Source: Clostridia bacterium
Lineage (GTDB): Bacteria > Bacillota_A > Clostridia > Oscillospirales > Acutalibacteraceae
Direction of reading: 5' to 3'
Length of the DNA stretch: 11,321 bases
Assembly (NCBI GenBank): GCA_017549665.1
Contig: JAFYUD010000247.1
Coordinates: 1-11,321, forward strand
Shown here: piece after piece, positions 1 to 6,636 of the stretch
Position numbering within the stretch: position 1 is the stretch's first letter
How the letters are laid out: each line of letters starts with the position of its first letter
Position numbers and translations under genes: made by a program
Notes under the pieces: generated by a model
What the model was told of the DNA's origin: nothing
The model's input: the letters and a program-made list of their open reading frames with translations, nothing else
The model's database searches: none

Positions 1-8
1 TCTTCCAT
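1..8 (-). CDS. 5' end of next gene, probably sporulation protein YabP (partial)
   Basis: On the minus strand an ATG at 8-6 opens a frame reading Met-Glu-(Asp/Glu) before the window ends. It starts 4 bases after the rqcP stop codon (15-13), and an AGGGTGAT ribosome-binding-like stretch overlaps that stop. In Bacilli and Clostridia the S4 protein gene yabO/rqcP is normally followed by yabP, a SigE-regulated sporulation protein whose N-terminus often begins Met-Glu/Asp. The identification therefore comes from gene order, not from protein sequence. Only three codons are visible. Confidence 0.35.
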
Positions 9-12
9 TTTA

Positions 13-255
13 TCACCCTAACAGACGGTACATTGCAGAAGCGCTTTCCTTAGTTGCGTGTTCATTGATTTCAAGCACGCAAGCCTTTGTGACGTTACTG
101 CCCACTCTGATTTCAATGATATCGCCAACCTTAACATCGTAAGATGCTCTTGCTGTTTTGCCGTTAACATCAATATGCTTTGCATCACAAAGCTCGTTTG
201 CAACTGTTCTGCGCTTCACAAGTCGTGAAACCTTAAGATATTTATCAAGTCTCAT
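13..255 (-). CDS. rqcP: RqcP/YabO-type S4-domain RNA-binding protein
   Basis: This 80-residue protein is almost entirely one S4 RNA-binding domain: MRLDKYLKVSRLVKRR at the N-terminus, then ANELCDAKHIDVNGK and a YDVKVGD turn, typical of the Hsp15/YabO group. In Bacillus the family member RqcP binds stalled 60S-equivalent (50S) subunits with RqcH and helps add C-terminal alanine tails during ribosome-associated quality control. The length fits the family (about 80-90). The ATG at 255-253 has an AGAGG site 6 bases upstream. It lies downstream of the hup/mazG/spoVB block as in other Firmicutes, but here a lipoprotein gene and a terminator separate it from hup. A TATAAT occurs at 275-270 with no convincing -35, so its own promoter is uncertain. 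Confidence 0.9.
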   Translation of the reverse strand: MRLDKYLKVSRLVKRRTVANELCDAKHIDVNGKTARASYDVKVGDIIEIRVGSNVTKACVLEINEHATKESASAMYRLLG

Positions 256-299
256 AAAAATCCTCTTTCATTATATATTCTATGTTTAAATAAAAATTG

Positions 300-340
300 A
301 AACCACCTGTATGGGCTATTATAACCCATACAAGTGGTTT
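300..340 (-). terminator. Rho-independent terminator after the lipoprotein gene
   Basis: The inverted repeat pairs 301-315 (aaccacctgtatggg) with 325-339 (cccatacaagtggtt) around a 9-base loop, with one mismatch or wobble in 15 pairs. It follows the lipoprotein stop at 364. Read on the minus strand, a T-rich tail (TCAATTTTTATTT) follows 4 bases after the stem. Read on the plus strand, five T overlap the stem end, so it could also stop transcription from the opposite side. Its position implies that rqcP depends on read-through or its own start. Confidence 0.85.
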
Positions 341-363
341 TTGTCAATTAAAGATCAATATAT

Positions 364-999
364 CTAATTCATACCATAATATTTCAATAAGAGTTTATTA
401 CAAAGCTTTTCACCTTCTTCAACAGATACGGTGCCGTTGTTAACATCGTCTTTCAGAGCCTCAGCTTTTTCAAGCAGCTCTTCAAAGGGGGCTTTTCTTT
501 CTCTTTTCAATTTGCCGCTAATTGAAGAATATTCAATCTGCAGAATTTTCAGTTCAATCTCTTCTATCAGAATACCCTCTATACGGCTTATCAGGTTTTC
601 TTTTGTCATTACGGATTCTGTAGACTGAAACTCATCAAAGGTTTCAATTTTCCATATTATAAACTCAACAGAAGCTTCGTATGCATCATAGTCAGACTGC
701 GTAATACCTTTTATCACCGCATCATAGAACTCGTCAATTTCAGCATACAGTTCATCAATAATGCTGTCATACTCTTCATCATTGTTTTTTACATACTTGC
801 TTCTGATTTCGTCCAAATACTTACTTTTAAATTCAGCCTCATCAACAGCAATTTCCGGTTCTTCTGTGGTAAAAACAGATACAGCTTCAGTAGAAGGTAC
901 TGACTCATCACTTACAGGTGTATTATCCGTTTTTACACATCCGCTTAAAGGCAGAGCAACAATAAGAATTGCCAAGGAAATTATCGCAATTTTTTTCAT
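364..999 (-). CDS. Predicted lipoprotein of unknown function
   Basis: I do not recognise this 211-residue protein. Residues 1-20 form a lipoprotein signal peptide: Lys2-Lys3, a hydrophobic stretch, then the lipobox Leu18-Ser-Gly-Cys21, so Cys21 should be lipidated and the protein anchored on the outer face of the membrane. Residues 22-50 are a Ser/Thr/Glu/Pro-rich linker. From about 50 to the end the protein is acidic, then mixed-charge, and looks mostly alpha-helical (many Glu/Asp/Lys with Ile/Leu/Tyr spacing), with no Cys beyond Cys21 and no motif I can name. The ATG at 999-997 has AAGGAG 8 bases upstream. It is monocistronic: its own promoter lies at 1100-1127 and a terminator at 300-340. 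It interrupts the usual hup-rqcP neighbourhood, which suggests a lineage-specific insertion. It could be a sensor or envelope scaffold, but nothing in the sequence settles this. Confidence 0.85.
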   Translation of the reverse strand: MKKIAIISLAILIVALPLSGCVKTDNTPVSDESVPSTEAVSVFTTEEPEIAVDEAEFKSKYLDEIRSKYVKNNDEEYDSIIDELYAEIDEFYDAVIKGITQSDYDAYEASVEFIIWKIETFDEFQSTESVMTKENLISRIEGILIEEIELKILQIEYSSISGKLKRERKAPFEELLEKAEALKDDVNNGTVSVEEGEKLCNKLLLKYYGMN

Positions 1000-1093
1000 A
1001 CAGACATCTCCTTATATATTTAAATTTTCATATTGAACATTTCATGCAGGAACTCATATACCCATCGGTACCACCCCTTTTGCTGTCTTTCAA
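1000..1093 (-). promoter_or_regulatory. 5' leader of the lipoprotein gene, with T-box-like core motif
   Basis: This is the roughly 94-base predicted leader between the promoter and the lipoprotein start. At 1078-1066 the minus strand reads AGGGGTGGTACCG, of which GGGTGGTACCG matches the conserved T-box core (AGGGTGGNACCGCG). However, there is no room for a stem I/specifier region, no downstream CCCT partner for the antiterminator and no terminator hairpin. It may be a remnant, a different RNA element or chance. A ribosome binding site (AAGGAG) closes the leader. Confidence 0.25.
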
Positions 1094-1099
1094 TTTTAT

Positions 1100-1127
1100 A
1101 TTATCATACATATATATTTCAAGTCAA
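1100..1127 (-). promoter_or_regulatory. SigA-type promoter for the lipoprotein gene
   Basis: On the minus strand TTGACT (1127-1122) is followed after 16 bases by GATAAT (1105-1100), close to the TTGACA/TATAAT consensus. The spacer is AT-rich. The -35 begins just beyond the T tract of the hup terminator, so the lipoprotein gene has an independent start. Predicted initiation is near 1093. Confidence 0.6.
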
Positions 1128-1133
1128 GCAAAC

Positions 1134-1171
1134 AAAAAAAAGAAAAAGAATCCGCAAAGATCCTTTTTCTT
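1134..1171 (-). terminator. Rho-independent terminator after hup
   Basis: On the minus strand the stem runs AAGAAAAAGGATC (1171-1159), loop TTTGCG, GATTCTTTTTCTT (1152-1140), then seven T (1140-1134). There are thirteen pairs with one G-U wobble. It lies 20 bases past the hup stop and is the first strong terminator after the promoter upstream of recJ. Confidence 0.85.
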
Positions 1172-1191
1172 AAGAAATATATTCGCCTTAA

Positions 1192-1467
1192 TTATTTTGC
1201 AACAGCATCTTTGAGAGCCTTGCCAGCCTTGAATGCGGGAACCTTTGTAGCAGCAACTGTCATTGATTCGCCTGTTCTGGGGTTACGGCAAACCTTCTCT
1301 GAACGCTCACGTACTTCAAATGTACCGAAACCAACGAGCTGAACATTGTCACCGTTAGCAAGAGCTTCAGCAACAGCAGCAACAACAGCGTTTACTGCAG
1401 CCTCAGCATCCTTCTTTGAAAGATTGCTCTTTTCAGCAACAGCAGCAACGAGTTCTGTCTTCTTCAT
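1192..1467 (-). CDS. hup: HU-family histone-like DNA-binding protein
   Basis: This 91-residue protein matches HU over its whole length. The N-terminal helices carry the usual MKKTELVAAVAEKSNLSKKDAE pattern in short form, Gly46-Phe-Gly-Thr-Phe50 marks the start of the DNA-embracing arms, and Arg61-Asn-Pro-Arg-Thr-Gly66 holds the intercalating Pro63. The end (PAFKAGKALKDAV) is typical. HU dimers bend and compact nucleoid DNA. An in-frame upstream start would add 10 residues (MEVNIKEEIS), but those codons contain the AAAGGAGG ribosome binding site (1483-1476), so the ATG at 1467-1465 is the start. Cys60 beside the RNP tip replaces the more common Gly. It is the last gene before a terminator. A weak promoter (TTAATT, 18 bases, TATAAA at 1504-1499) could add hup-specific transcription. 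Confidence 0.96.
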   Translation of the reverse strand: MKKTELVAAVAEKSNLSKKDAEAAVNAVVAAVAEALANGDNVQLVGFGTFEVRERSEKVCRNPRTGESMTVAATKVPAFKAGKALKDAVAK

Positions 1468-1524
1468 TGATATTTCCTCCTTTATATTTACTTCCAAATT
1501 TATATAAATTCAATATTTGGTTAA

Positions 1525-2244
1525 TTAATCATACATTGCTGACAATGCATCCTCTGCACCGTTTTCAAACTCTGAAAAAACGTCAAGGAAATCATCCGCA
1601 ACACTTGTAAGTGCATCCTCAGGGTCAATGCCGTTCTTTCTCGCAAGAGCAACTGCGGCAAAAAGCAATTTACCTATACTCTCCTGAGTGACACCGTCAT
1701 TAAGTGCACGGGCCTTATCAGAAACATACTTCTGAGCGTCAGCTACATCCGCACCGTTTTTAGCAGCCTTTGACTGAAGCTTTTCACTGCGCATAAGTGC
1801 AGGAAGCTCTCTGGGGACAGATGCCATAGCCTCAGTTGTTGACTTCTGACTCTTGGTCTGTCTTTTGATTGCATCCCAGTTTGTCAGCACATCATCAGTG
1901 CTGTCAACCTTCACATCTGCAAAAACATGGGGATGACGGATTATAAGCTTTTTACAGATTCCGTCAGCAACATCATCGAAAGTGAATACTCCCTTTTCCT
2001 CCTCCATAGTTGTGTGGAAAACAACCTGAAGAAGCACATCACCCAATTCTTCCTTAAGAAGCTCGGTATCATTTTTATTGATAGCCTCAACAACCTCATA
2101 AGTTTCCTCAATAAAGTTTTTCTTTATTGATTCATGATTCTGCTCGGCGTCCCACGGACAACCGCCGGGCGCTCTGAGAATTTTCATAATTTCGATAAGA
2201 TCTTCTATATTATACCTGTCTTTTGGTGTATAGTCAACACTCAT
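1525..2244 (-). CDS. mazG: MazG-family nucleoside triphosphate pyrophosphohydrolase
   Basis: MazG hydrolyses nucleoside triphosphates to monophosphates and pyrophosphate, clearing damaged or excess nucleotides. Numbered from the chosen start (239 residues), the first domain is complete: RAPGGCPWD at about 24-32, the metal-binding EETYE at 46-50 and EELGD at 65-69, followed by the conserved RHPHVF. The second domain is poor: the usual EExGDLLF helix reads QESIGKLLF (188-196), the paired acidic helix before it is missing, and the linker is short, so only the first site looks catalytic. Three starts are possible: TTG at 2274, ATG at 2256 and ATG at 2244. I chose 2244 because GAGATG lies 9 bases upstream and relatives usually begin a few residues before VDYTPK. 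It lies between the spoVB-like gene and hup, as in yabM-yabN of Bacillus. Confidence 0.93.
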   Translation of the reverse strand: MSVDYTPKDRYNIEDLIEIMKILRAPGGCPWDAEQNHESIKKNFIEETYEVVEAINKNDTELLKEELGDVLLQVVFHTTMEEEKGVFTFDDVADGICKKLIIRHPHVFADVKVDSTDDVLTNWDAIKRQTKSQKSTTEAMASVPRELPALMRSEKLQSKAAKNGADVADAQKYVSDKARALNDGVTQESIGKLLFAAVALARKNGIDPEDALTSVADDFLDVFSEFENGAEDALSAMYD

Positions 2245-2288
2245 TTTGAATTTCATCTCATTTTCTGTAAACAAGTCTGTATTATATT

Positions 2289-4061
2289 TTAACCTATCAG
2301 ATCATATTTTTCAAGTATTTTACAAATTTTTTCTCCCTTCGGCAACATTTTTACGTCTTCTCTTACGATTGATTTTGTAAAAAGAAGTGAAAGAACGTAA
2401 ATAATTACCGCTGCGAGTATACCGATTACAGCTGCAACCGTTGAAGTATCAATTCTTGAGTTAAGCTCAAACGCAGGCATGAACTTTCTGCAAAGTCCTG
2501 ATGTTGCCCATGCGCCTACGGCACAAAGTGCAGAACAGAACAAGGGCTTGAAGAAAACTGACTTAAAGCTGATTTTGACTTCTGTTATCTTCACAAGTGA
2601 AGTAAGGTTGATGCTTACTGTAATAAGGTAGAAGCAGAATGTACCGATGATGGCACCTCTTATATTGATTCCGGGGATTCCGACAAGAATAAAGTTGACA
2701 ATAACCTTTACAACAGCTGCAATTGATACGGATTTCATGGGAATATCCGATCTGCCAACAGCCTGAAGCATATTGATCATCGGCTGTGCTGCCGCCATGA
2801 TAAATGTAAAGCAGCCGTAAAGTGCCATAACCGAAGCAGAAATTGAAAGACTGCTTGAAGCTCCGTACGCAATATGAAGAATATCTTCTGCAAGAACTGC
2901 CATACCCATACCCATAGGAAGTGAAATAAGCATAGCAACACGGATAACTGACTCAACAGAAGATTTGATAAGAAGCTTGTTTTTCAGCGTCCATGCCTCG
3001 GAAAGAACGGGAATTGCGCTCAATCCGAGTGTTGTTGTGATTGTAGGTACAAGATTTCTGAAATCGAGAGCAATTTCGTATGCACCGTAAAGGTAATCCT
3101 TAAGCTGAGTATTATCAAGCTTACCTGCAAGCATAAGTGCAGTCTGATAAAGATTTTCAAACACTGAACGGTCTGAATTGATAGCCCCCACAAGTCTGTT
3201 CTGAATTGATACAGAGTCGATAAGGTTTGTTATGTTCATAACAAGAGTGCTGACAACAACGGGAATTGCAACAGTTGCAAGCATCTTTGCGATTTCTTTT
3301 CCGCTCTTTGCAGGAGCTGAATTCTTAAGCTCCTCATCTGTGATTTTATCACCTACAACCTTATGTCTTATCATAAGGAATACGAGTGATGAAACAGCAC
3401 CCATTGTAACACCGAATATCGACGCTGCGGCTGCATAAGGTGTAAGAGCAAGGATTGCCTCTTCGGTTGTTGCACATTCAACACCGAAAACGGGAAGTCC
3501 CTGTTCAAAGCTCTTCATACCGTAATTCTGTACGACAGCTGCAAGACCGAGACCGAATGCAAGCTTACCGACAACCTCACACATCTGCGAAATTGCAGAC
3601 GGATTCTGATTACGAAGTCCCGAATAATAGCCTCTGTAGGTCGCCATAACACAGCAGAAGAACACGGCAGGCGCAATCATTATGATTGAAGGAAGTGAGC
3701 CCTTTGCATCCTGCATGACAACATAAGGATAAGCAAGCGCAAGAAGCACGACAGTGCCGATAAGACCTGTTATGAAGAACATTCTGAAAGCAATCTTAAA
3801 TATCTTTCTTACATCATTGAAATGTCCTTCTGCCACACTCTGTGCAACAAGCTTGGATATTGCGACAGGAAGACCTGCCATTGAAATGTTATAAATAGGA
3901 ATATAAATATTGTATGCTGTTCCTGTATAACCTCGGCCGACCGTACCGATAAGCTCTGTCAGCGGGATTTTATAAAGAACACCTATAACCTCAACAAATG
4001 CTGTTGCGACTACAAGCACCAACGCACCGTTAAGCAATGATTGTTTTTTGCGTCCGCTCAT
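2289..4061 (-). CDS. SpoVB/YabM-type MATE-like lipid-linked polysaccharide flippase
   Basis: This 590-residue integral membrane protein belongs to the polysaccharide biosynthesis/MVF branch of the MATE-like superfamily. It has roughly 14 hydrophobic segments, a basic N-terminus (SGRKKQ), the family start NGALVLVVATAFVEVIGVLY, and the characteristic YRGYYSGLRNQNPSAISQ at 142-159. Relatives include SpoVB, needed for spore cortex, and YabM; they are thought to flip undecaprenyl-linked precursors across the membrane. It is 50-70 residues longer than Bacillus SpoVB, with extra hydrophilic loop sequence around 235-258 and 290-330. GGAAAGGTG lies just upstream of the ATG at 4061-4059. It sits 26 bases after hemZ and directly before mazG, the same order as yabM-yabN. 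Whether it acts in sporulation or in vegetative wall synthesis cannot be told from sequence. Confidence 0.88.
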   Translation of the reverse strand: MSGRKKQSLLNGALVLVVATAFVEVIGVLYKIPLTELIGTVGRGYTGTAYNIYIPIYNISMAGLPVAISKLVAQSVAEGHFNDVRKIFKIAFRMFFITGLIGTVVLLALAYPYVVMQDAKGSLPSIIMIAPAVFFCCVMATYRGYYSGLRNQNPSAISQMCEVVGKLAFGLGLAAVVQNYGMKSFEQGLPVFGVECATTEEAILALTPYAAAASIFGVTMGAVSSLVFLMIRHKVVGDKITDEELKNSAPAKSGKEIAKMLATVAIPVVVSTLVMNITNLIDSVSIQNRLVGAINSDRSVFENLYQTALMLAGKLDNTQLKDYLYGAYEIALDFRNLVPTITTTLGLSAIPVLSEAWTLKNKLLIKSSVESVIRVAMLISLPMGMGMAVLAEDILHIAYGASSSLSISASVMALYGCFTFIMAAAQPMINMLQAVGRSDIPMKSVSIAAVVKVIVNFILVGIPGINIRGAIIGTFCFYLITVSINLTSLVKITEVKISFKSVFFKPLFCSALCAVGAWATSGLCRKFMPAFELNSRIDTSTVAAVIGILAAVIIYVLSLLFTKSIVREDVKMLPKGEKICKILEKYDLIG

Positions 4062-4087
4062 TTAGCACCTTTCCTTTCAGTTTTCAA

Positions 4088-5545
4088 TCAAAGTCCGATC
4101 TCTTTGTAAAATTCTGTGATTTTTGCCTTACGGGCAGACTGTTCATCAAATCTGTTTATGTACTCGTAAGGATATTTGAAATTGAATATTCGTTCAATTC
4201 TGTTTCCGAAGGGAGATTTCAGTCGTGTTACTGCGCCGCCTCCTGCAGCAAGAACAGTATGAACCTCTTCCATCATATATATATTATACAGGCATTCCTT
4301 ATCATTCCTGCACCAGCCTACATTTTCATTATTTCCGACAGATTTGCTCTGACGATACATATAGTACGGGAAATATCCGTTTTCAGTAAGCTTTGCGCCT
4401 GAATAATCAAGCATTTTGTCCGTGCATTTTACAACAGATGACTGATTTCCGTCAGTTACGATATTGGCTGCTCGCTTCAATGCAAGAGTATGCACTGTGA
4501 TATTTTCGGGATTCATTGAAATTGCCTTATCTATACTCATACAGAAGCTTTCATAGCTGTCTGTGGGAAGTCCTGCGATAAAATCCATATTAATATTATC
4601 AAAACCGATTTTCCGTGCCATTGAAAAGGCTTCTTCAATCATTTCGGGTGAATGATTTCTGCCGATTTCCTTAAGCACGTCACCGTTGAAGGTCTGGGGA
4701 TTGATACTGATTCTTGAAACACCTGCATCCTTCATAATTGCGAGTTTTTCTTCGTTGAGAGTATCCGGTCTGCCTGCTTCAATTGTGTACTCACGGATTG
4801 AAGACAGATCAAAATACTTCCCTACCGCATCTGTGACAGCCTTAAGCTCGGGAGCATCAAGAGATGTAGGAGTGCCGCCGCCGAAATATACTGTTTCAAG
4901 TCTGAGTCCGAGTGCAGATGCAGTTTCTGCAATCTCCTTAAGCTCAAGGGCAAGAAGTCTTATGTAATCAGGAATAAGCTTCTTTGCCTGACTGATGGAA
5001 TGTGAAACAAATGAGCAGTAGCTGCAGCGTGTGGGACAGAAAGGAATCGAAACATAAAGAGAATAGGATTCCGGTGAAGAAAGAGAAATTATCTTTTCTT
5101 CAGCACGTGCAACAGACAGAGCGAGGTCTTTCTTTGACTCAGAAACATAAAGTCCGTTTCTGAAATAATCCAGAGCCTTTTCTTCACCGTCTGCGGCAAT
5201 AAGATTCCTCAGAAGCTTTGCAGGTCTTACACCTGTGACAATACCCCATGACGGCTTATAATCACACACTTCAGAGAATATGTCATAAAGCATCTGTGCA
5301 ATATAAAGCTCCTGAAGCATTTCATCTTCCGTAGCAGTTTTTTCTTTTTTGTAAATTTTTCCGCCGATACAGACTGTACACAGCATAACAACACTGCCGT
5401 CTGTAATTCTGCGCTCAGTTATAATATAATCCGAATCACAGTCAGGCAGCTGATATATTGTATTTATTTTCTCAAGCGGAAAAAATATTCTGATAACATT
5501 TTCCGTTTCGTATCTGAAATCATGATTCAGAATTGAAAGTATCAT
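4088..5545 (-). CDS. hemZ: HemZ-family radical SAM protein
   Basis: A 485-residue protein with the HemZ layout: about 160 N-terminal residues specific to this family (including WGIVTGVRPAKLL at 100-112), then a radical SAM barrel. Cys170, Cys174 and Cys177 (CPTRCSYC) should bind the 4Fe-4S cluster, and FGGGTPT at 221-227 contacts S-adenosylmethionine. HemZ is annotated as oxygen-independent coproporphyrinogen III dehydrogenase, but the cluster motif is CxxxCxxCxF, as in HemW heme chaperones, and not the CxxxCxxCxC of HemN. The oxidase activity is therefore a family label only, and no other heme gene is in the window. The ATG overlaps the preceding stop by 4 bases (ATGA), with GGAG 6 bases upstream, so translation is probably coupled. 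Confidence 0.88.
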   Translation of the reverse strand: MILSILNHDFRYETENVIRIFFPLEKINTIYQLPDCDSDYIITERRITDGSVVMLCTVCIGGKIYKKEKTATEDEMLQELYIAQMLYDIFSEVCDYKPSWGIVTGVRPAKLLRNLIAADGEEKALDYFRNGLYVSESKKDLALSVARAEEKIISLSSPESYSLYVSIPFCPTRCSYCSFVSHSISQAKKLIPDYIRLLALELKEIAETASALGLRLETVYFGGGTPTSLDAPELKAVTDAVGKYFDLSSIREYTIEAGRPDTLNEEKLAIMKDAGVSRISINPQTFNGDVLKEIGRNHSPEMIEEAFSMARKIGFDNINMDFIAGLPTDSYESFCMSIDKAISMNPENITVHTLALKRAANIVTDGNQSSVVKCTDKMLDYSGAKLTENGYFPYYMYRQSKSVGNNENVGWCRNDKECLYNIYMMEEVHTVLAAGGGAVTRLKSPFGNRIERIFNFKYPYEYINRFDEQSARKAKITEFYKEIGL

Positions 5546-6168
5546 TTCTTACTCCATTTGATATAGGGATTGAGTTTGCGCTCTATTTCAAGAGTGCTTG
5601 TACTGTCGTGACCGGGGTAGATTCTGTAATCACCCTCAAGACAGAAGAGTCTGAAAACAGATGCATGAAGCACCGGAAAGCTTCCGCCGGGAAAATCCGT
5701 ACGTCCTACACTGCGGTTGAACAGTGTGTCACCTGTAAAAAGAAAGTTTTTATATTTATATGTTGCGCCGCCGGTTGTATGACCGGGAGTGTGAAGCACG
5801 GTTATTCCCTCTTCACCGAATTCAAGCACATCATTATCATAAAGCAGAATATCAGCCTCACATTTATCATTGCAAGGAATTCCGAAGCCTCTTCCAAGGC
5901 TGAGCATATCATCTGAAAGACACTGTGCATCAAGAGAATAAATCGCAATCTTTGCCTCAGGATGGCTCTTTTTCATTTCATAAATACCGTTGATGTGGTC
6001 AAAGTGACCGTGTGTGAGAAGAATATATTTTACACTCTCCCCCTCAAGCGCAGCTGCAATTTCAGAAGTGTATTCACCGCAGTCAATAACTGCAACAGCC
6101 TGAGTTTCATCATCCTTGAGAATATAACAGTTTGCAGATACGGGACCTGCAACAAAAGTTTTAATCAT
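5542..6168 (-). CDS. Metallo-beta-lactamase fold hydrolase, glyoxalase II-like (YqgX group)
   Basis: A 208-residue cytosolic metallohydrolase. The metal ligands are all present: THGHFDH at 52-58 (His53, His55, Asp57, His58), His130 in HTPGHTTGG, Asp147 in FTGDTLF, and His187 in YPGHD. GRTDFPGG at 155-162 is typical of the short glyoxalase II-like group that includes YqgX and YcbL. Family members hydrolyse S-lactoylglutathione or other thioesters; the bacterial short forms often have unknown natural substrates, and Clostridia mostly lack glutathione. The start ATG (6168-6166) is 9 bases after dtd, and its AAGGTG site overlaps the dtd TAA. The stop overlaps the hemZ start. The dtd-MBL-hemZ order is common in Clostridia. 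Confidence 0.9.
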   Translation of the reverse strand: MIKTFVAGPVSANCYILKDDETQAVAVIDCGEYTSEIAAALEGESVKYILLTHGHFDHINGIYEMKKSHPEAKIAIYSLDAQCLSDDMLSLGRGFGIPCNDKCEADILLYDNDVLEFGEEGITVLHTPGHTTGGATYKYKNFLFTGDTLFNRSVGRTDFPGGSFPVLHASVFRLFCLEGDYRIYPGHDSTSTLEIERKLNPYIKWSKK

Positions 6169-6177
6169 TTCTTCACC

Positions 6178-6636
6178 TTATTTTACATGCCAGATATCAG
6201 TATCATAAAGAATTGTCACAGGACCGTCATTGACGATGGAAACTTCCATTTCTGCACCGAAAATACCGTGTTCAACCTTTCTGACACCGTTATTTTTAAG
6301 GCATTCCATAAAGTATTCGTACAATTCATTAGCCTCTGCAGGAGCTGCTGAGGGAGTGAATGAAGGTCTGTTACCTTTTTTTACATCTGCACACAGTGTA
6401 AACTGAGAAACAACAAGAATTTCACCGTCAATATCAAGAATTGACTTGTTCATCTTATCATCCTCATCACAGAATATACGCAATGCAGAAGTCTTGTTTG
6501 CCATCATCTGTGCGTGTGCTTTTGTGTCTCCGTCCATAACACCGAGAAGAACAAGGTATCCGTGCTCAACTGCACCGACGACTTCCCCGTCAACCTTTAC
6601 TGAGGAAGATTTTACTCTTTGAATTACAGCTTTCAT
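6178..6636 (-). CDS. dtd: D-aminoacyl-tRNA deacylase
   Basis: DTD hydrolyses D-amino acids, and glycine mischarged on tRNA-Ala, from tRNA, keeping them out of proteins. This 152-residue protein has the full family length. The MKAVIQRVKSSSVKVDG start, the SQFTL motif at 77-81 and the NDGPVT motif at 136-141 that supplies the cross-subunit Gly-cisPro pair are all intact. The ATG overlaps the end of the PspC gene (ATGA), and its GGAGG ribosome binding site lies 6 bases upstream inside the two Gly codons of that gene. It is two genes downstream of rel; in most Firmicutes the two are adjacent, so the PspC gene is the odd insertion. Confidence 0.96.
   Translation of the reverse strand: MKAVIQRVKSSSVKVDGEVVGAVEHGYLVLLGVMDGDTKAHAQMMANKTSALRIFCDEDDKMNKSILDIDGEILVVSQFTLCADVKKGNRPSFTPSAAPAEANELYEYFMECLKNNGVRKVEHGIFGAEMEVSIVNDGPVTILYDTDIWHVK

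Noticed and set aside
270..282. TATAAT and TAGAAT boxes upstream of rqcP as a promoter
   Set aside because: Neither has a reasonable -35 at the right spacing, and the TATAAT would start transcription inside the ribosome binding site.
1016..1065. Tiny upstream frames in the lipoprotein leader (Met-Gly-Ile, then MSSCMKCSI, sharing ATGA)
   Set aside because: They are 3 and 9 codons long with weak ribosome binding sites. Frames this short are expected by chance in a 94-base leader.
1468..1497. Ten-residue N-terminal extension of HU
   Set aside because: These codons contain the AAAGGAGG ribosome binding site, and HU proteins start at MKKTEL/MNKTEL.
1497..1510. Perfect 14-base palindrome AATTTATATAAATT upstream of hup
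   Set aside because: It consists only of A and T in an AT-rich gap, where such palindromes arise easily. There is no second copy or known operator match.
4037..4402. Plus-strand open frame of 121 codons with hydrophobic stretches
   Set aside because: It is antisense to the 3' end of hemZ and the start of the flippase gene, with no ribosome binding site. The hydrophobicity comes from the complementary codons.
5533..6351. Two plus-strand open frames (127 and 129 codons)
   Set aside because: Both are antisense to the metallo-beta-lactamase protein, and one also to dtd, which have full catalytic motifs. Their translations look like mirror reading of those genes.
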